Shown here piece by piece: positions 1-11,906 of a stretch of 32,470 nucleotides of DNA. The stretch spans positions 1-32,470 of the forward strand of contig JAFDMG010000001.1 in assembly GCA_019306045.1 (NCBI GenBank), written 5' to 3'. A program made the position numbers and the translations under genes. How positions within the stretch are numbered: the stretch's first letter is position 1; each line of letters starts with the position of its first letter. Source of the DNA: Deltaproteobacteria bacterium. Lineage in GTDB: Bacteria > Desulfobacterota > Anaeroferrophillalia > Anaeroferrophillales > Anaeroferrophillaceae. The notes under the pieces are model-generated. The model was given only the letters and a program-made list of their open reading frames with translations, was not told where the DNA came from and searched no databases.

Positions 1-965
1 TCGGCGGGCGTGACGTCAAAAGCCGGGTTGCGCACCGGCACCCCGGCCGGCACCGTCGGCTGCCCGGCCAGGCCGGTCACCTCGGCCGGCGCCCGCTCCT
101 CGATGGGAATTTCCGCCCCGGTCGCCAGGCTGAAATCAACGGTCGACAGCGGCGCCGCCACGTAGAAAGGCACCCCGTGGGCCCGGGCCAGCAGGGCCAC
201 CCCGTAGGTGCCGATCTTGTTGGCCGTGTCGCCGTTGGCGGCAACCCGGTCCGCCCCGACGACCACCAGGTCGATCTCCCCCCGTCCCATAATGTAAGCC
301 GCCATGTTGTCGGTGATGACGGTCACCGGGATGTTATCCCGCTGCAGCTCCCAGGCGGTCAGCCGGGCTCCCTGCAGCAGCGGCCGGGTTTCGTCGGCAA
401 AAACCATTTTCACCTTGCCGGCGGCATGGGCGGCCCGCACCACCCCCAGGGCGGTGCCGTAGCCGGCACAGGCCAGGGCGCCGGCGTTGCAGTGGGTGAG
501 AATGCTGGCCGCCGCCGGAACGACCCCGGCCCCGTGGGCACCAAGCCTTTCGTTGGTTTCCACGTCTTCCCGCTGGATCGCCAGCGCCAGTTCCACCAAC
601 CGTCGGACGATCTCCTCCCCGGCGGCGCCCGCCGCCCGGGCGGCCTCCCACTTCCGGCGCATTTTCTCCAGCGCCCAGAAGAGATTGACTGCCGTCGGCC
701 GGGTGGCGGCCAGCGTCCGGCAGACCTGGGCAAAACCGGCTTCATCCAGCGGCTGGCCGGCCTGCAGCCGGTTTTGCATCCCCAGGGCCACCCCCATGGC
801 GGCGGCCACGCCGATGGCTGGCGCCCCGCGAATGACCATGGTTTTGATCGCCCGGGCAACGTCGTCATAATCCCGGCAGGTAAGATAGACTTCGGCCGCC
901 GGCAGGCGGGTCTGGTCCAGCATAACCACGCCGTCCTCTTGCCAGGCAATGGTGGCAAAGGACAT
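1..965 (-). CDS. mtnA: S-methyl-5-thioribose-1-phosphate isomerase (MtnA), C-terminus runs off the window
   Basis: Reverse-complement translation from ATG at 965: [64 protein letters not shown]...; later [36 protein letters not shown]. These are hallmark MtnA/eIF2B-like motifs. Not in the ORF track because the frame is open at the window edge. Confidence 0.93.
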   Translation of the reverse strand, partial: MSFATIAWQEDGVVMLDQTRLPAAEVYLTCRDYDDVARAIKTMVIRGAPAIGVAAAMGVALGMQNRLQAGQPLDEAGFAQVCRTLAATRPTAVNLFWALEKMRRKWEAARAAGAAGEEIVRRLVELALAIQREDVETNERLGAHGAGVVPAAASILTHCNAGALACAGYGTALGVVRAAHAAGKVKMVFADETRPLLQGARLTAWELQRDNIPVTVITDNMAAYIMGRGEIDLVVVGADRVAANGDTANKIGTYGVALLARAHGVPFYVAAPLSTVDFSLATGAEIPIEERAPAEVTGLAGQPTVPAGVPVRNPAFDVTPA

Positions 966-1261
966 TACTCGATTACCTGCGGTACCTGGAAAAAGGATTC
1001 CTGGCGTTCGGGGGCGTTGGCCAGGCTCTCGTCGGGGGTAAAAGACCGGCCGGGAACATCTTCCCGCATCGGGGTGCCGGTCCGGGTGATGTGTGCCGTC
1101 GGCTCGATGCCGGCGGTGTCGATCTCGTTCAGCTTTTCCACATAAGCCAGGATGGCGTCCAACTGGCTGCCGTAGCTCGCCAGCTCTTCCTCATCCATGG
1201 CAATCCGGGCCAGCCGGGCCACGTGGGCCACCTGCTCCAGGTCGATTTTTTTGCCGCTCAT
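965..1261 (-). CDS. gatC: Asp-tRNA(Asn)/Glu-tRNA(Gln) amidotransferase subunit C
   Basis: [57 protein letters not shown] matches GatC; track ORF 965-1327, start chosen at MSGKK. Stop TAA overlaps the mtnA ATG (TAATG). Confidence 0.92.
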   Translation of the reverse strand: MSGKKIDLEQVAHVARLARIAMDEEELASYGSQLDAILAYVEKLNEIDTAGIEPTAHITRTGTPMREDVPGRSFTPDESLANAPERQESFFQVPQVIE

Positions 1262-1338
1262 GGGATTTCCTTTCCGCTGCTGGTTGATTCGGCCGCCTAT
1301 CATAGCCAAAAGGGGGCCGGGCGTCAACCATGGCCATG

Positions 1339-1364
1339 AAAAAAGGCGGCCTCACGCGGCCGCC
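1339..1364 (-). terminator. Rho-independent terminator of the nuo operon
   Basis: On minus strand GGCGGCC-GCGTGA-GGCCGCC followed by TTTTTT, just downstream of the nuoN stop (1395). Confidence 0.8.
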
Positions 1365-1394
1365 CTTGTTGACAAAGCGCCAAAAACGGGCCTT

Positions 1395-2894
1395 TTACAT
1401 GATCATGGTCTTGATGGAAAACTGGGCCAGATCCCAGAGGTAGGAAGGCAGGATGCCCATCTGCAGCACGCCGAGGGCGGCCAGCACCAGGCCGACGACG
1501 ATCGCCGGCGAAGCCTTGGGCATCACCACTTCCTCCTCGGCTTCCTGGAAATACATCACCACCGTCACCCGCAGGTAGTAGTAAAGGGAGATGACGCTGT
1601 TGATCACCCCAAAAATGGCCAGCCAGACAAAGCCGCTCTTGATGGCCGAGCTGAAAAGGTAGAATTTGCCCATGAAACCGGAAGCCGGGGGAATGCCGGC
1701 CATCGAGAACATGAAAACCGCCATTGCCAGCCCCATGCCCGGGTACTTGAAGCCGAGGCCGGCAAAATCCTTCAGCTCGGTATACTCGCCGCCGTCCTTT
1801 TTCGCCAGCAGGGCAATGACTCCGAAAGCCCCGAGGTTGGTGAAAGCATAGCTCAACAGGTAAAAGAGAATCGCCGCCTGCCCCATCTTGGTGCCGGCGA
1901 CAAAGCCGACCAGCAGGTAGCCGGCATGGGCGATGCTCGAATAGGCCAGCATCCGCTTGATGTTGGTCTGGGACAGGGCCACGACGTTGCCGATGGTCAT
2001 GGTCAGGAAGGCCGCCAGCCACATGATGGCCGTCCAGTCTACCTGCAGGTGCCCCAAGGCAATGAAAAACACCCGCATGAACGCGGCGAACGCGGCCGCC
2101 TTGACGCCGGTGGCCATGAAGCCGGTAACCACCGTCGGCGCCCCCTCGTAAACATCAGGGGTCCACATGTGAAAAGGAAACATGGCCATCTTGAAACCAA
2201 AGCCGACCGTCATCAGGGCGACGCCGCCGAGCAACAGGCGGCTGTGGATGACTTCCGGGTGGGCGGTGAGGAAAGCACCGATCTTGACCACGTCCATGGT
2301 CCCGGTAGCCCCGTAAAGCAGGGCGAAGCCGAAGAGCAGAAAACCGGAGGCAAAGGCCCCCAAGAGGAAATACTTCAATGCCGACTCAATGGATTTGGCG
2401 TCGGTGGAACGGAAGCCCGCCAGGACGTAAATGGAGATGGACATGGTTTCCAGGGCCAGGAAAAGCAGCAGCAGGTTGCCGGCCGCGCCCATGAACATCA
2501 TGCCGACGGCGGCAAAAAGCAGCAGGCAGTAGTACTCACCGCTGTCCAGGGCCGGGCAGGAACGCTGGTAATTGATTGAAGAAAGGACGGTCAGCAGGGC
2601 AACCACGCAGATAATCACGGAGATGAAGGAGGAAAAACCGTCGGCAAGCACCATGCCGCTGTAGGCCGATTCCCGCATCCCGATGGTCAACAGAGCGCTG
2701 AACAGGGCGGCCACGACCCCGACCACGGCGATGAGACCGTTGGCGGCCGAAGTCTTTCCTGCCTCCCGGTCGGCAAAAACGTCCACCAGCAGCACCGTCA
2801 AAGCTGTCAGGGACAGGATCAACTGAGGCAAGATTGCTTTTACGTTCAGAGCCGGGACGACAAATTCCAGCATCTCCATCACATTCCTCCACAA
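1395..2894 (-). CDS. nuoN: NADH-quinone oxidoreductase subunit N
   Basis: 499-aa membrane ORF with the NuoN signature ...FPFHMWTPDVYEGAPTVVTGFMATGVKAAAFAA... and ...RMLAYSSIAHAGYLLVGF...; true start may be MEMLEF (about 2879). Confidence 0.95.
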   Translation of the reverse strand: MWRNVMEMLEFVVPALNVKAILPQLILSLTALTVLLVDVFADREAGKTSAANGLIAVVGVVAALFSALLTIGMRESAYSGMVLADGFSSFISVIICVVALLTVLSSINYQRSCPALDSGEYYCLLLFAAVGMMFMGAAGNLLLLFLALETMSISIYVLAGFRSTDAKSIESALKYFLLGAFASGFLLFGFALLYGATGTMDVVKIGAFLTAHPEVIHSRLLLGGVALMTVGFGFKMAMFPFHMWTPDVYEGAPTVVTGFMATGVKAAAFAAFMRVFFIALGHLQVDWTAIMWLAAFLTMTIGNVVALSQTNIKRMLAYSSIAHAGYLLVGFVAGTKMGQAAILFYLLSYAFTNLGAFGVIALLAKKDGGEYTELKDFAGLGFKYPGMGLAMAVFMFSMAGIPPASGFMGKFYLFSSAIKSGFVWLAIFGVINSVISLYYYLRVTVVMYFQEAEEEVVMPKASPAIVVGLVLAALGVLQMGILPSYLWDLAQFSIKTMIM

Positions 2895-2945
2895 AATAAT
2901 AACAACAGGGGATTATCTGAATCTATAATTTTCCTGACGACAATG

Positions 2946-4535
<1,590 letters not shown>

Positions 4536-4589
4536 CTACCTGTCTCCTTGAAACCTGAAAGGATCTTTTTTCACCCTAGTCCAAGGCGG

Positions 4590-6692
4590 CTAGGAAAGCG
4601 CCTTGATGAAGTAATAGATGATGAGAACGACGGTACCCAGGACAACGGAAACCGCGTAGCTCTGAACATAACCGGACTGCAGGTAGCGGATGACGCCGCT
4701 GAACCAGCCGACCACCCGGGCCACGCCGTTGACCGTCCCGTCGACGATCGCCACGTCGACCCCTTTCCACAGCAGCTGGCTGAAACCGTGAATCGGCTTG
4801 ATGACCACCAGTTCGTAAAGCTCGTCCACGTACCACTTGTTGAGCAGCAGGCGATAGAGGAAGGGGAAGCTTTCGGCCAGCTTGGCCGGCAGTTCCCGTT
4901 TACGGATGTACATGGTGTAGGCGATGAAGATGCCGATCAGGGCGATGGCCACCGAGATCCCCATCAGCAGGTACTCGGCAAACAGGGAATGGTGCGCCCC
5001 GGCATGCTCGGCCATGGCGGCCGCGTGGCCGGCAACGGCATGCCCGGCGGCCGCTGCGTGCTCCGCCGCCCCGTGGGCCGCCTCGGCCAGGTGGTGGGCG
5101 CCGCCGGCCATTGCTGCCCCGGCTTTCTTGAGCAGCTTTTCCGGTCCCAACCCCATTACCGGTTCAAGGAAATGTTCAATCCGGTTGTTGCCGCCCAGGG
5201 CCTTGGGCACTCCCAGGTAGCCGCCGACGGCGGCCAGGAAAGCCAGGATCATCAGGGGCACGGTCATTGACTTGGGCGATTCGTGCAGGTGCTCGGCGGC
5301 GCCGTCCGGGGCCCGACACTCGTTGAAGAAAGTCATGAACACCAGGCGGAACATGTAAAAGGCGGTCATGCCGGCGGCCACGGCGCCGATCAGCCAGAGA
5401 ACGAAGTGCCCGTGGGCATAGGTCTGCCAGAGAATTTCGTCCTTACTGAAGAAGCCGGAAAAACCGGGGATCCCGGCAATCGCCAGGGTGGCAATCAGAA
5501 AAGTAACATAGGTAATCGGCGTCTTGTCTTTCAGGCCGCCCATGTTGCGCATATCCTGGGCGTCGGCATGGGAATGCACCTTGTGCAGGCCGTGGTGCAT
5601 GGCATGAATCACCGAACCGGAGCCAAGAAAGAGGAGGGCCTTGAAAAAGGCATGGGTGAGGACGTGGAACATGCCGGCGGCGAAGGCGCCGACCCCGAGA
5701 CCGAGAAACATGTAACCCAGCTGGCTGACGGTGGAATAGGCCAGCACCTTCTTGATGTCATTCTGCACCAGGCCGATGGAAGCCGCGAAAATGGCCGTCA
5801 GGGCGCCGAAGGTGGCCACCACTCCCATGGCAAAAGGCGACAGGGAATAGAGAATGTTGGAGCGCGCGATCATGTAGACGCCGGAGGTAACCATGGTGGC
5901 GGCGTGGATCAGGGCGCTGACCGGGGTCGGACCCGCCATGGCGTCCGGCAGCCAGACGTACAGCGGTATCTGGGCCGACTTGGCGGTGCAGCCGACAAAC
6001 AGCAGCAGGCAAATGGCGGTAGCCATTGAAGGCGACAACAGGTGCACATGCGGGAAAACCTCGGAAAACTGCAGCGACCAGACCCCGTGAGCCCCCAGCT
6101 GGGTGTAAAGAAGCAACAGGCCGAGGATGAAGCCGAAGTCGCCAACCCGGTTGGTGATGAACGCCTTTTTGCCGGCGATGGCGTTGGCCTCTTCCGAGAA
6201 CCAGAAGCCGATCAGCAGGTAGGAACAGAGGCCGACCCCTTCCCAGCCGAGAAACAGCAACAGGTAGTTGTTGGCCAGGATCAGGTTGATCATCGAGAAC
6301 ATGAACAGGTTCAGATAGGTGAAGAAACGGTAGTAGCGGCCCTCCTCGTGGTACATGTAGCCGATGGAATAGACGTGGATCAGGAACCCGACCCCGGTGA
6401 CGAACATGCACATCATCATGGAGAGGGGATCGATCTGGTAGGCAACGTAGGTATGGAGGACGCCGCCGCTGATCCAGTCAAACCAGGTAAACTCGTAGAG
6501 CCGCTGGTCGGGCGGCAGGCCCAGCATCTGGAAGAACAGAACGCAGGTCAGGACAAAGGAGAGCCCGACGGCAACACATGCCACCCAGTGCACGATATCC
6601 TTGTTTATCTCCTCTATCCGCCGCCCAAGGAGGCCGTTGATCAGAACCCCGATGATCGGGAAGATGGGAATCAACCACACTTTGTCGAACAT
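4590..6692 (-). CDS. nuoL: NADH-quinone oxidoreductase subunit L
   Basis: 700-aa ORF; ...LLLFLGWEGVGLCSYLLIGFWF..., ...IPLYVWLPDAMAGPTPVSALIHAATMVTSGVYMIAR..., ...KKVLAYSTVSQLGYMFLGLG... typical NuoL. Confidence 0.97.
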   Translation of the reverse strand: MFDKVWLIPIFPIIGVLINGLLGRRIEEINKDIVHWVACVAVGLSFVLTCVLFFQMLGLPPDQRLYEFTWFDWISGGVLHTYVAYQIDPLSMMMCMFVTGVGFLIHVYSIGYMYHEEGRYYRFFTYLNLFMFSMINLILANNYLLLFLGWEGVGLCSYLLIGFWFSEEANAIAGKKAFITNRVGDFGFILGLLLLYTQLGAHGVWSLQFSEVFPHVHLLSPSMATAICLLLFVGCTAKSAQIPLYVWLPDAMAGPTPVSALIHAATMVTSGVYMIARSNILYSLSPFAMGVVATFGALTAIFAASIGLVQNDIKKVLAYSTVSQLGYMFLGLGVGAFAAGMFHVLTHAFFKALLFLGSGSVIHAMHHGLHKVHSHADAQDMRNMGGLKDKTPITYVTFLIATLAIAGIPGFSGFFSKDEILWQTYAHGHFVLWLIGAVAAGMTAFYMFRLVFMTFFNECRAPDGAAEHLHESPKSMTVPLMILAFLAAVGGYLGVPKALGGNNRIEHFLEPVMGLGPEKLLKKAGAAMAGGAHHLAEAAHGAAEHAAAAGHAVAGHAAAMAEHAGAHHSLFAEYLLMGISVAIALIGIFIAYTMYIRKRELPAKLAESFPFLYRLLLNKWYVDELYELVVIKPIHGFSQLLWKGVDVAIVDGTVNGVARVVGWFSGVIRYLQSGYVQSYAVSVVLGTVVLIIYYFIKALS

Positions 6693-6784
6693 GTCCCTCT
6701 CCTGCCAGTTTCGCTTTATCTGCTGTTGCTATCTTTTTTTCGCCCCGACGATGCCGTCGCGGAAACGCTTGCCGTCCCGTGGCG

Positions 6785-7099
6785 CTACCACTTCATCAGG
6801 TTGAATGATTCAACGTTGATGGTGCCTTTTTTCCGGTACATGAGGATGAAAATCGCCAGCCCGACGGCGGCTTCGGCGGCCGCCACCGCCATGACGAACA
6901 GGACCATGAAAATCCCGTCCAGGGACTGGTTGGCCCGGCTGAAGGTGATGAACAGCAGATTCACCGCCCCCAGCATGATCTCGATGCACATGAAAACGAC
7001 GATGGCATTACGCCGGGTAATGGCCCCGATCGCCCCAATGATGAAAAGAACCACTGCCAGTGCCATGTACAGGTTTTGATAAGCCACCATTTCAGCCAC
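6785..7099 (-). CDS. nuoK: NADH-quinone oxidoreductase subunit K
   Basis: 104 aa; ...GAIGAITRRNAIVVFMCIEIMLGAVNLLFITFSR...AVAAAEAAVGLAIFI typical NuoK; alternative start MVAYQN. Confidence 0.95.
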   Translation of the reverse strand: MAEMVAYQNLYMALAVVLFIIGAIGAITRRNAIVVFMCIEIMLGAVNLLFITFSRANQSLDGIFMVLFVMAVAAAEAAVGLAIFILMYRKKGTINVESFNLMKW

Positions 7100-7105
7100 C
7101 TCGCC

Positions 7106-7615
7106 TTACTGCTTCTGTTTTGCCAGCACGACAGCCCCCACCACCCCGGCGGTCAGGAGGATGGAAGCCAGCTCGAAAGCCAGCAGGTAATCGGAAAAGA
7201 GGAAATTGGAGAGCACGGCTATCTGGCCGTATTTCTGCATCAGCTGGTCGGTAATCGGCCCGTGCATGGCCAGCACCCCCTTGTTCACCGCCACCACCAG
7301 CAGTTCAAGGAAAAGCACCAGCAGGGCGACGACCCCCACCACCTTGCTCTTCCGCACCGGCGCCTTTTCTCCCTCTTCCTGGCGGATATTCAGCATCATG
7401 ATGGCGTAGATGATGAACATCATGATCGCCCCGGCGTAGACGATGATCTGCAGGATGGCGATGAACTCGGCCCTGAGCAGGAGATAGAGCACCGCCATGA
7501 AGAAGAAGGAAGCGACCATCCATAAGGCGCTGTGAATGGTGTTTTTGGCGAAAATCACCATCAGGGAAGTAACGATGGCGAACCCACCACACAAGAGCAA
7601 CATGATCAGTTCCAT
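7106..7615 (-). CDS. nuoJ: NADH-quinone oxidoreductase subunit J
   Basis: 169 aa; ...HSALWMVASFFFMAVLYLLLRAEFIAILQIIVYAGAIMMFIIYAIMML... typical NuoJ. Confidence 0.95.
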   Translation of the reverse strand: MELIMLLLCGGFAIVTSLMVIFAKNTIHSALWMVASFFFMAVLYLLLRAEFIAILQIIVYAGAIMMFIIYAIMMLNIRQEEGEKAPVRKSKVVGVVALLVLFLELLVVAVNKGVLAMHGPITDQLMQKYGQIAVLSNFLFSDYLLAFELASILLTAGVVGAVVLAKQKQ

Positions 7616-7642
7616 GGATATACTCCGCTACCGTTCAAAAAG

Positions 7643-8128
7643 TTATTTGCCCGTGAAAACAAAACGCTCGGGGTGTTTCAGTTTTTCGATATCGAAAATG
7701 AAATCTTCCCGGTGGTAATCGACGTAGTCATAGACCTTGGTCAGCTCGATGGCATCCTTGGGGCAGGCTTCCTGGCAGAAGCCGCAGAAGATGCAGCGGA
7801 TCTCGTCGATGATAAACTCTTTCGGGTACCTGGTCTGCCCTTCCTCCTCGTAGGGAACGATGGTAATCGCCTGGGGCGGGCAGATCTTGGCGCAGAGGCC
7901 GCAGGCGACGCACTTCAGCTTTCCCTGGTCGTCCACCTTCAGGCGGTGCAGCCCCCGCCAGCGATCCCGGACTTCCCGCCGCTCCTGGGGATACTGGATG
8001 GTGATCGGCTTGGTGAAAAAGTTCTGCAGGGTGTACTTCAAGCCTTTGAACAGGGGCAGGAGGTACTTGCCTTTTTCCGGCCGCCGGCTGCTGACGTTGA
8101 TGACGTAATCGGGCTTGTCCATAATCAT
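7643..8128 (-). CDS. nuoI: NADH-quinone oxidoreductase subunit I (2x[4Fe-4S])
   Basis: 161 aa; CVACGLCAKICPPQAI and CIFCGFCQEACPKDAI motifs plus RFRGLH/RWRGLH-type region. Confidence 0.95.
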   Translation of the reverse strand: MIMDKPDYVINVSSRRPEKGKYLLPLFKGLKYTLQNFFTKPITIQYPQERREVRDRWRGLHRLKVDDQGKLKCVACGLCAKICPPQAITIVPYEEEGQTRYPKEFIIDEIRCIFCGFCQEACPKDAIELTKVYDYVDYHREDFIFDIEKLKHPERFVFTGK

Positions 8129-8155
8129 ACCTTTACGCTAACGGGTCGTTGACCA

Positions 8156-9142
8156 TCAGATATTGAAGATTACCATCCACAGGCCGGTGAGCAAGATGTT
8201 CAGCAGGCCGGCCGGCAGCAACACCTTCCACCCCAGTTCCATCACCTCGTCGTAACGGTAGCGGGGAAAGGTGGAACGTTCCCAGACACAGAAGAAGATC
8301 AGGGCAAAGGTCTTGATGAAGAACCACACCGGCCCCGGCAGCAGCGGCCCATGCCAGCCGCCGAGGAACAAGGTGGTCACCATGGCGGAAAAAACGAACA
8401 TGTGGGCGTACTCCGCCATGAAGAAAAGGGCGAACTTCATGCTGCTGTATTCGACATTGTAGCCGCAGGCCAGCTCGGCCTCGGCCTCCGGCATGTCGAA
8501 AGGCGTCCGGTTGAGCTCCGCCAGGCCGCAGACGATGAAAATGAAGAAGGCCAGGGGCTGCTTGACGATGTTCCAGAGGCCCGCCTGCTGCTCGACGATC
8601 CCCACCAGGCTCAGGGTCCCGGACACCATGACGACGCTGATCACCGCCAGGGCCATGGACAGCTCGTAGCTGATCATCTGGGCGGAGGCCCGCAGGCCGC
8701 CGAGCACCCCGTACTTGTTCCCGGAAGACCAGCCGCCGAGCATGACCCCGTAAGAGCCGATGGTGGAAATCCCGAGAACATAAAGGATGCCGATGTCCAG
8801 GTCAGTCAGGTAAAGGGTGATCTTGTGCCCCATGATGGTGACCGAGTCGCCGAAGGGGATGATCACCAGCAGGGAGAGGGCGGCGGCGATGCTGATGATC
8901 GGCGCCAGGATGAACACCGGCTTGTCGGCGTTGTCGGGCACCACCTCTTCCTTGAAAAACCCTTTGATGCCGTCGGCGATCGGCTGCAGGAGGCCGTGGA
9001 AGCCGACCCGCGTCGGCCCGTGGCGCAGCTGCACGTGGCCGAGAACCTTGCGCTCGATCCAGGTGGAATAGGCAACGATCAGCATACTTACCGCAAAAAC
9101 CACCAGGGTTTTGATGATCAGTATGGACAGAAATTCAACCAT
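8156..9142 (-). CDS. nuoH: NADH-quinone oxidoreductase subunit H
   Basis: 328 aa; ...YSTWIERKVLGHVQLRHGPTRVGFHGLLQPIADGIKGFFKEEVVP..., ...LAELNRTPFDMPEAEAELACGYNVEYSSMKFALFFMAEYAHMF... diagnostic. Confidence 0.97.
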   Translation of the reverse strand: MVEFLSILIIKTLVVFAVSMLIVAYSTWIERKVLGHVQLRHGPTRVGFHGLLQPIADGIKGFFKEEVVPDNADKPVFILAPIISIAAALSLLVIIPFGDSVTIMGHKITLYLTDLDIGILYVLGISTIGSYGVMLGGWSSGNKYGVLGGLRASAQMISYELSMALAVISVVMVSGTLSLVGIVEQQAGLWNIVKQPLAFFIFIVCGLAELNRTPFDMPEAEAELACGYNVEYSSMKFALFFMAEYAHMFVFSAMVTTLFLGGWHGPLLPGPVWFFIKTFALIFFCVWERSTFPRYRYDEVMELGWKVLLPAGLLNILLTGLWMVIFNI

Positions 9143-9154
9143 GAACGACCTCCT

Positions 9155-11833
9155 TTACGATGCCTTTTCCACTTTGACGGCACAGACTTTATATTCGGGA
9201 ATCTTCGCATCCGGGCAGAGGGCGGGATTGGTCAGCAGGTTGACCGCCGCCTCGCTGAAATGGAAGGGCACGAAAACCACGCCGGGCTGCGGCCTCTCCG
9301 TCAACCAGGCCTTGACCTTGATGCTGCCGCGCCTGGAGGTAATGTTGATGAAGTCGCCCTCGCCGACGCCCAGCTTTTCGGCGTCGGCCGGGTGAATCTC
9401 CGCCAGCAGCTCGGGGTAGAGGCGGGTCAGGCCCGAACCCTTCCGGGTCATGGTGCCGGTGTGGAAATGCTGCAGCACCCGGCCGGTACTGAGGATGAAG
9501 GGATACTCATCGTCCGGGGTTTCCGCCGGCGGCCGGTAGTCGATGGCGAAGAAGACCCCCTTGCCGCAGGCGTACTGGCCCACGTGCAGCACCGGCGTCC
9601 CGGGATGATCCTCGTCCGGGCAGGGCCAGGCCAGGGCCTTCTTTTCCAGACGTTCGTAGCTGATGCCGCCGTAGCTGGGGGTCACCTTGCGGATCTCCTC
9701 CATGATCGCCCGGGCGTCGGCGTAGTTCATCTGGTAGCCCATGGCGGCGGCCAGCTGGCAGATGATCCAGCTGTCCTCCCGGGCCTCGCCCACCGGCTCC
9801 ACCGCCTTGCGGACCCGCTGGACCTTGCGCTCGGAATTGGTAAAGGTGCCGTCTTTCTCGGCAAAGGAAACCCCCGGCAGCACCACGTCGGCCAGCTGGG
9901 CGGTCTCGGTAAGGAAGATGTCCTGCACCACGAGAAAATCCAGCTTTTTCAGGGCTTCCTCGATGTGGTGCAGATCCGGGTCGCTGACCATGGGGTTTTC
10001 ACCCATGATGTACATGCCCCGCACCTTGCCTTCCTCCACCGCCGGGAACATCTCGGTTACCTTGAGACCGGGAACCTCGGAGAGGCTTTCCAGCCCCCAG
10101 GCCTTGGCAAACTTCTCCCGCACCTCCTGGTCGGCAACCTTCTGGTAGCCGGTGAAAACGTTGGGCAGGGCCCCGAGGTCGCAGGCGCCCTGGACATTGT
10201 TCTGGCCGCGCAGCGGGTTGACGCCGCCGCCCCGGACGCCAATGTTGCCACAGAGCATCGCCAGGTTGCCGAGGCACTTGACGTTGTCGGTGCCGCTGGT
10301 GTGCTGGGTGATACCCATGGCGTAAAGGATGGAAGCCGGCCGCGCCTGGCCATACATTTTGGCGGCCCGGTAAAGGTCGCCGGTGGCAATCCCGGTAATC
10401 TCGGCAACATATTCCGGGGTGTATTTTTCCAGGTTCTTGGCAAACTCCTCGTAGCCGACGGTGCACTCGGCGACATGGTCGGCGGCCTGCCAGCCCTCCT
10501 TGATGATGATGTGCATCAGGCCGTTGATCCAGGCCACGTCGGTGCCCGGCTTCGGCTGCAGCCAAAGGTCGGCGTAGTCCACCAGGTCAATCCGCCGGGG
10601 ATCGACCACCAGCAGCTTCGCGCCCCGCTTCAGCACTGCCTCCTTGATGTAGTTGGCAAAAATGGGATGGTTCTCGGTGGTGTTGGTCCCGGTCACCAGG
10701 ATGGTTTCCGCTCGCAGCACATCCATGATCGGGTTGGTCATCGCCCCACTGCCAAACGTGGCGGCCAGTCCGGCCACCGTGGAGCTGTGTCAGAGACGGG
10801 CGCAGTGATCGACATTGTTGGTGCCGATGACCGCGCGCATGAATTTCTGGAAAAGATAGTTTTCTTCGTTGGTGCACCGGGCCGAGGAGAGACCGGCAAT
10901 GGCGTCGGGACCGGACTCCTCCTTGATGCTCTTGAATTTCTCGGCCACCAGGCTCAGGGCATCGTCCCAGCTGGCCTCCCGGAACTCACCGTCTTTCTTG
11001 ATCAGGGGCTTGGTCAGCCGTTCCTCGCTGTTGATGAACTCGTAGCCGAACCGCCCCTTGACGCACAGGCTGCCGCGGTTGACTCCCTTGCCCTCCTTGG
11101 TGGTCACCGCCATGACCCGGTTCTGTTCCACGTTCAGTTCCAGCTGGCAGCCGCAGCCGCAGTAGGTGCAGGTGGTCGGCACCCGCTTCACCAGCCAGGG
11201 GCGGCCCTTGTAGCGGCTGAGGTTCTCGGTCAGGGCCCCGGTGGGACAGACCTGGAGACACTCGCCGCAGGACTGGCACTTGTCCTCGTCAATGACCACC
11301 ACCTGGGAGCCGTAGCCGGCGCCCTTGATGTCGATGGCGCCGATACCCTTGATCTCCCGGCAGGCGGTGACGCAGCGCAGACACATGATGCAGCGGTCGG
11401 GCCAGTAGCGGATCAGCGGCGTGGCATACTGGGAACTGCGCTCCGGCTTCGGCGTCTGGTATTCGACCCGGTCGATGCCGAACTCGTAGACCAGATCCTG
11501 CAGCAGGCATTCGCCGCCCTTGTCGCAGATGGGACAGTCGAGAGGGTGGTTGACCAGGATCAGCTTCAGGGAATCCTTGCGAATCCGCTGCAGGCGCTCC
11601 GAGTTGGTGGTCACGCTGATGCCTTCCACCACCGGGGTCGTACAGGCAGCCATCGGGTGTGCGCACCCTTCAATCTCGACGACACACATCCGGCACGAAC
11701 CGATGGGATCCAACCGCCCATGGAAACAAAGCGTCGGAATGCTGATGCCGGCGGACTTCGCAGCCGCAAGAATCGTCGTTCCCGCGGGAACTTTTACTTC
11801 CTTGCCGTCAATCGTTAACTTGACCATGCTCAT
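9155..11833 (-). CDS. Selenocysteine-containing formate dehydrogenase alpha-like / NuoG-like molybdopterin oxidoreductase (892 aa with Sec at TGA 10790-10792)
   Basis: Track ORFs 10790-11833 (347 aa) and 9155-10777 (540 aa) are the same frame separated by one TGA. The joined read is ...[39 protein letters not shown]..., the conserved FdhA Sec motif. N-terminus has [2Fe-2S]/[4Fe-4S] NuoG-type ferredoxin motifs (CFHGRLDPIGSCRMC, CPICDKGGECLLQ, CIMCLRCVTACREI, CQSCGECLQVCPTGAL); then CTYCGCGCQLEL, TGTNTTENHP, ending in a molybdopterin dinucleotide-binding domain (LSTGRVLQHFHTGTMTRKGSGL). Confidence 0.93.
10760..10792 (-). promoter_or_regulatory. Bacterial SECIS-like element of the FdhA/NuoG gene (UGA plus hairpin)
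   Basis: After the UGA: CACAGCUCCAC-[GGUGGCC]-GGACU-[GGCCGCC]. 7-bp stem (one G-U), apical loop GGACU starting 18 nt after the UGA, the same spacing as the GGUCU loop I recall for E. coli fdhF. Confidence 0.8.
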
Positions 11834-11906
11834 ATTCCTGCACTCGTTAAGTTATGCTACTGTATCTGGAACCTGCAAAATTAGCCTGTCTTCGCCGCCT
11901 GACCCC

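Noticed and set aside
10790-10792. Premature stop / pseudogene in the FdhA/NuoG gene
   Set aside because: The TGA is at the exact Sec position of formate dehydrogenases, the frame is intact on both sides and a SECIS-like hairpin is present.
8351-11818. Plus-strand 1155-aa ORF antisense to nuoH and the FdhA/NuoG gene
   Set aside because: High-GC shadow ORF: low-complexity G/H/Q/D-rich translation with no recognisable domain, fully antisense to well-supported genes.
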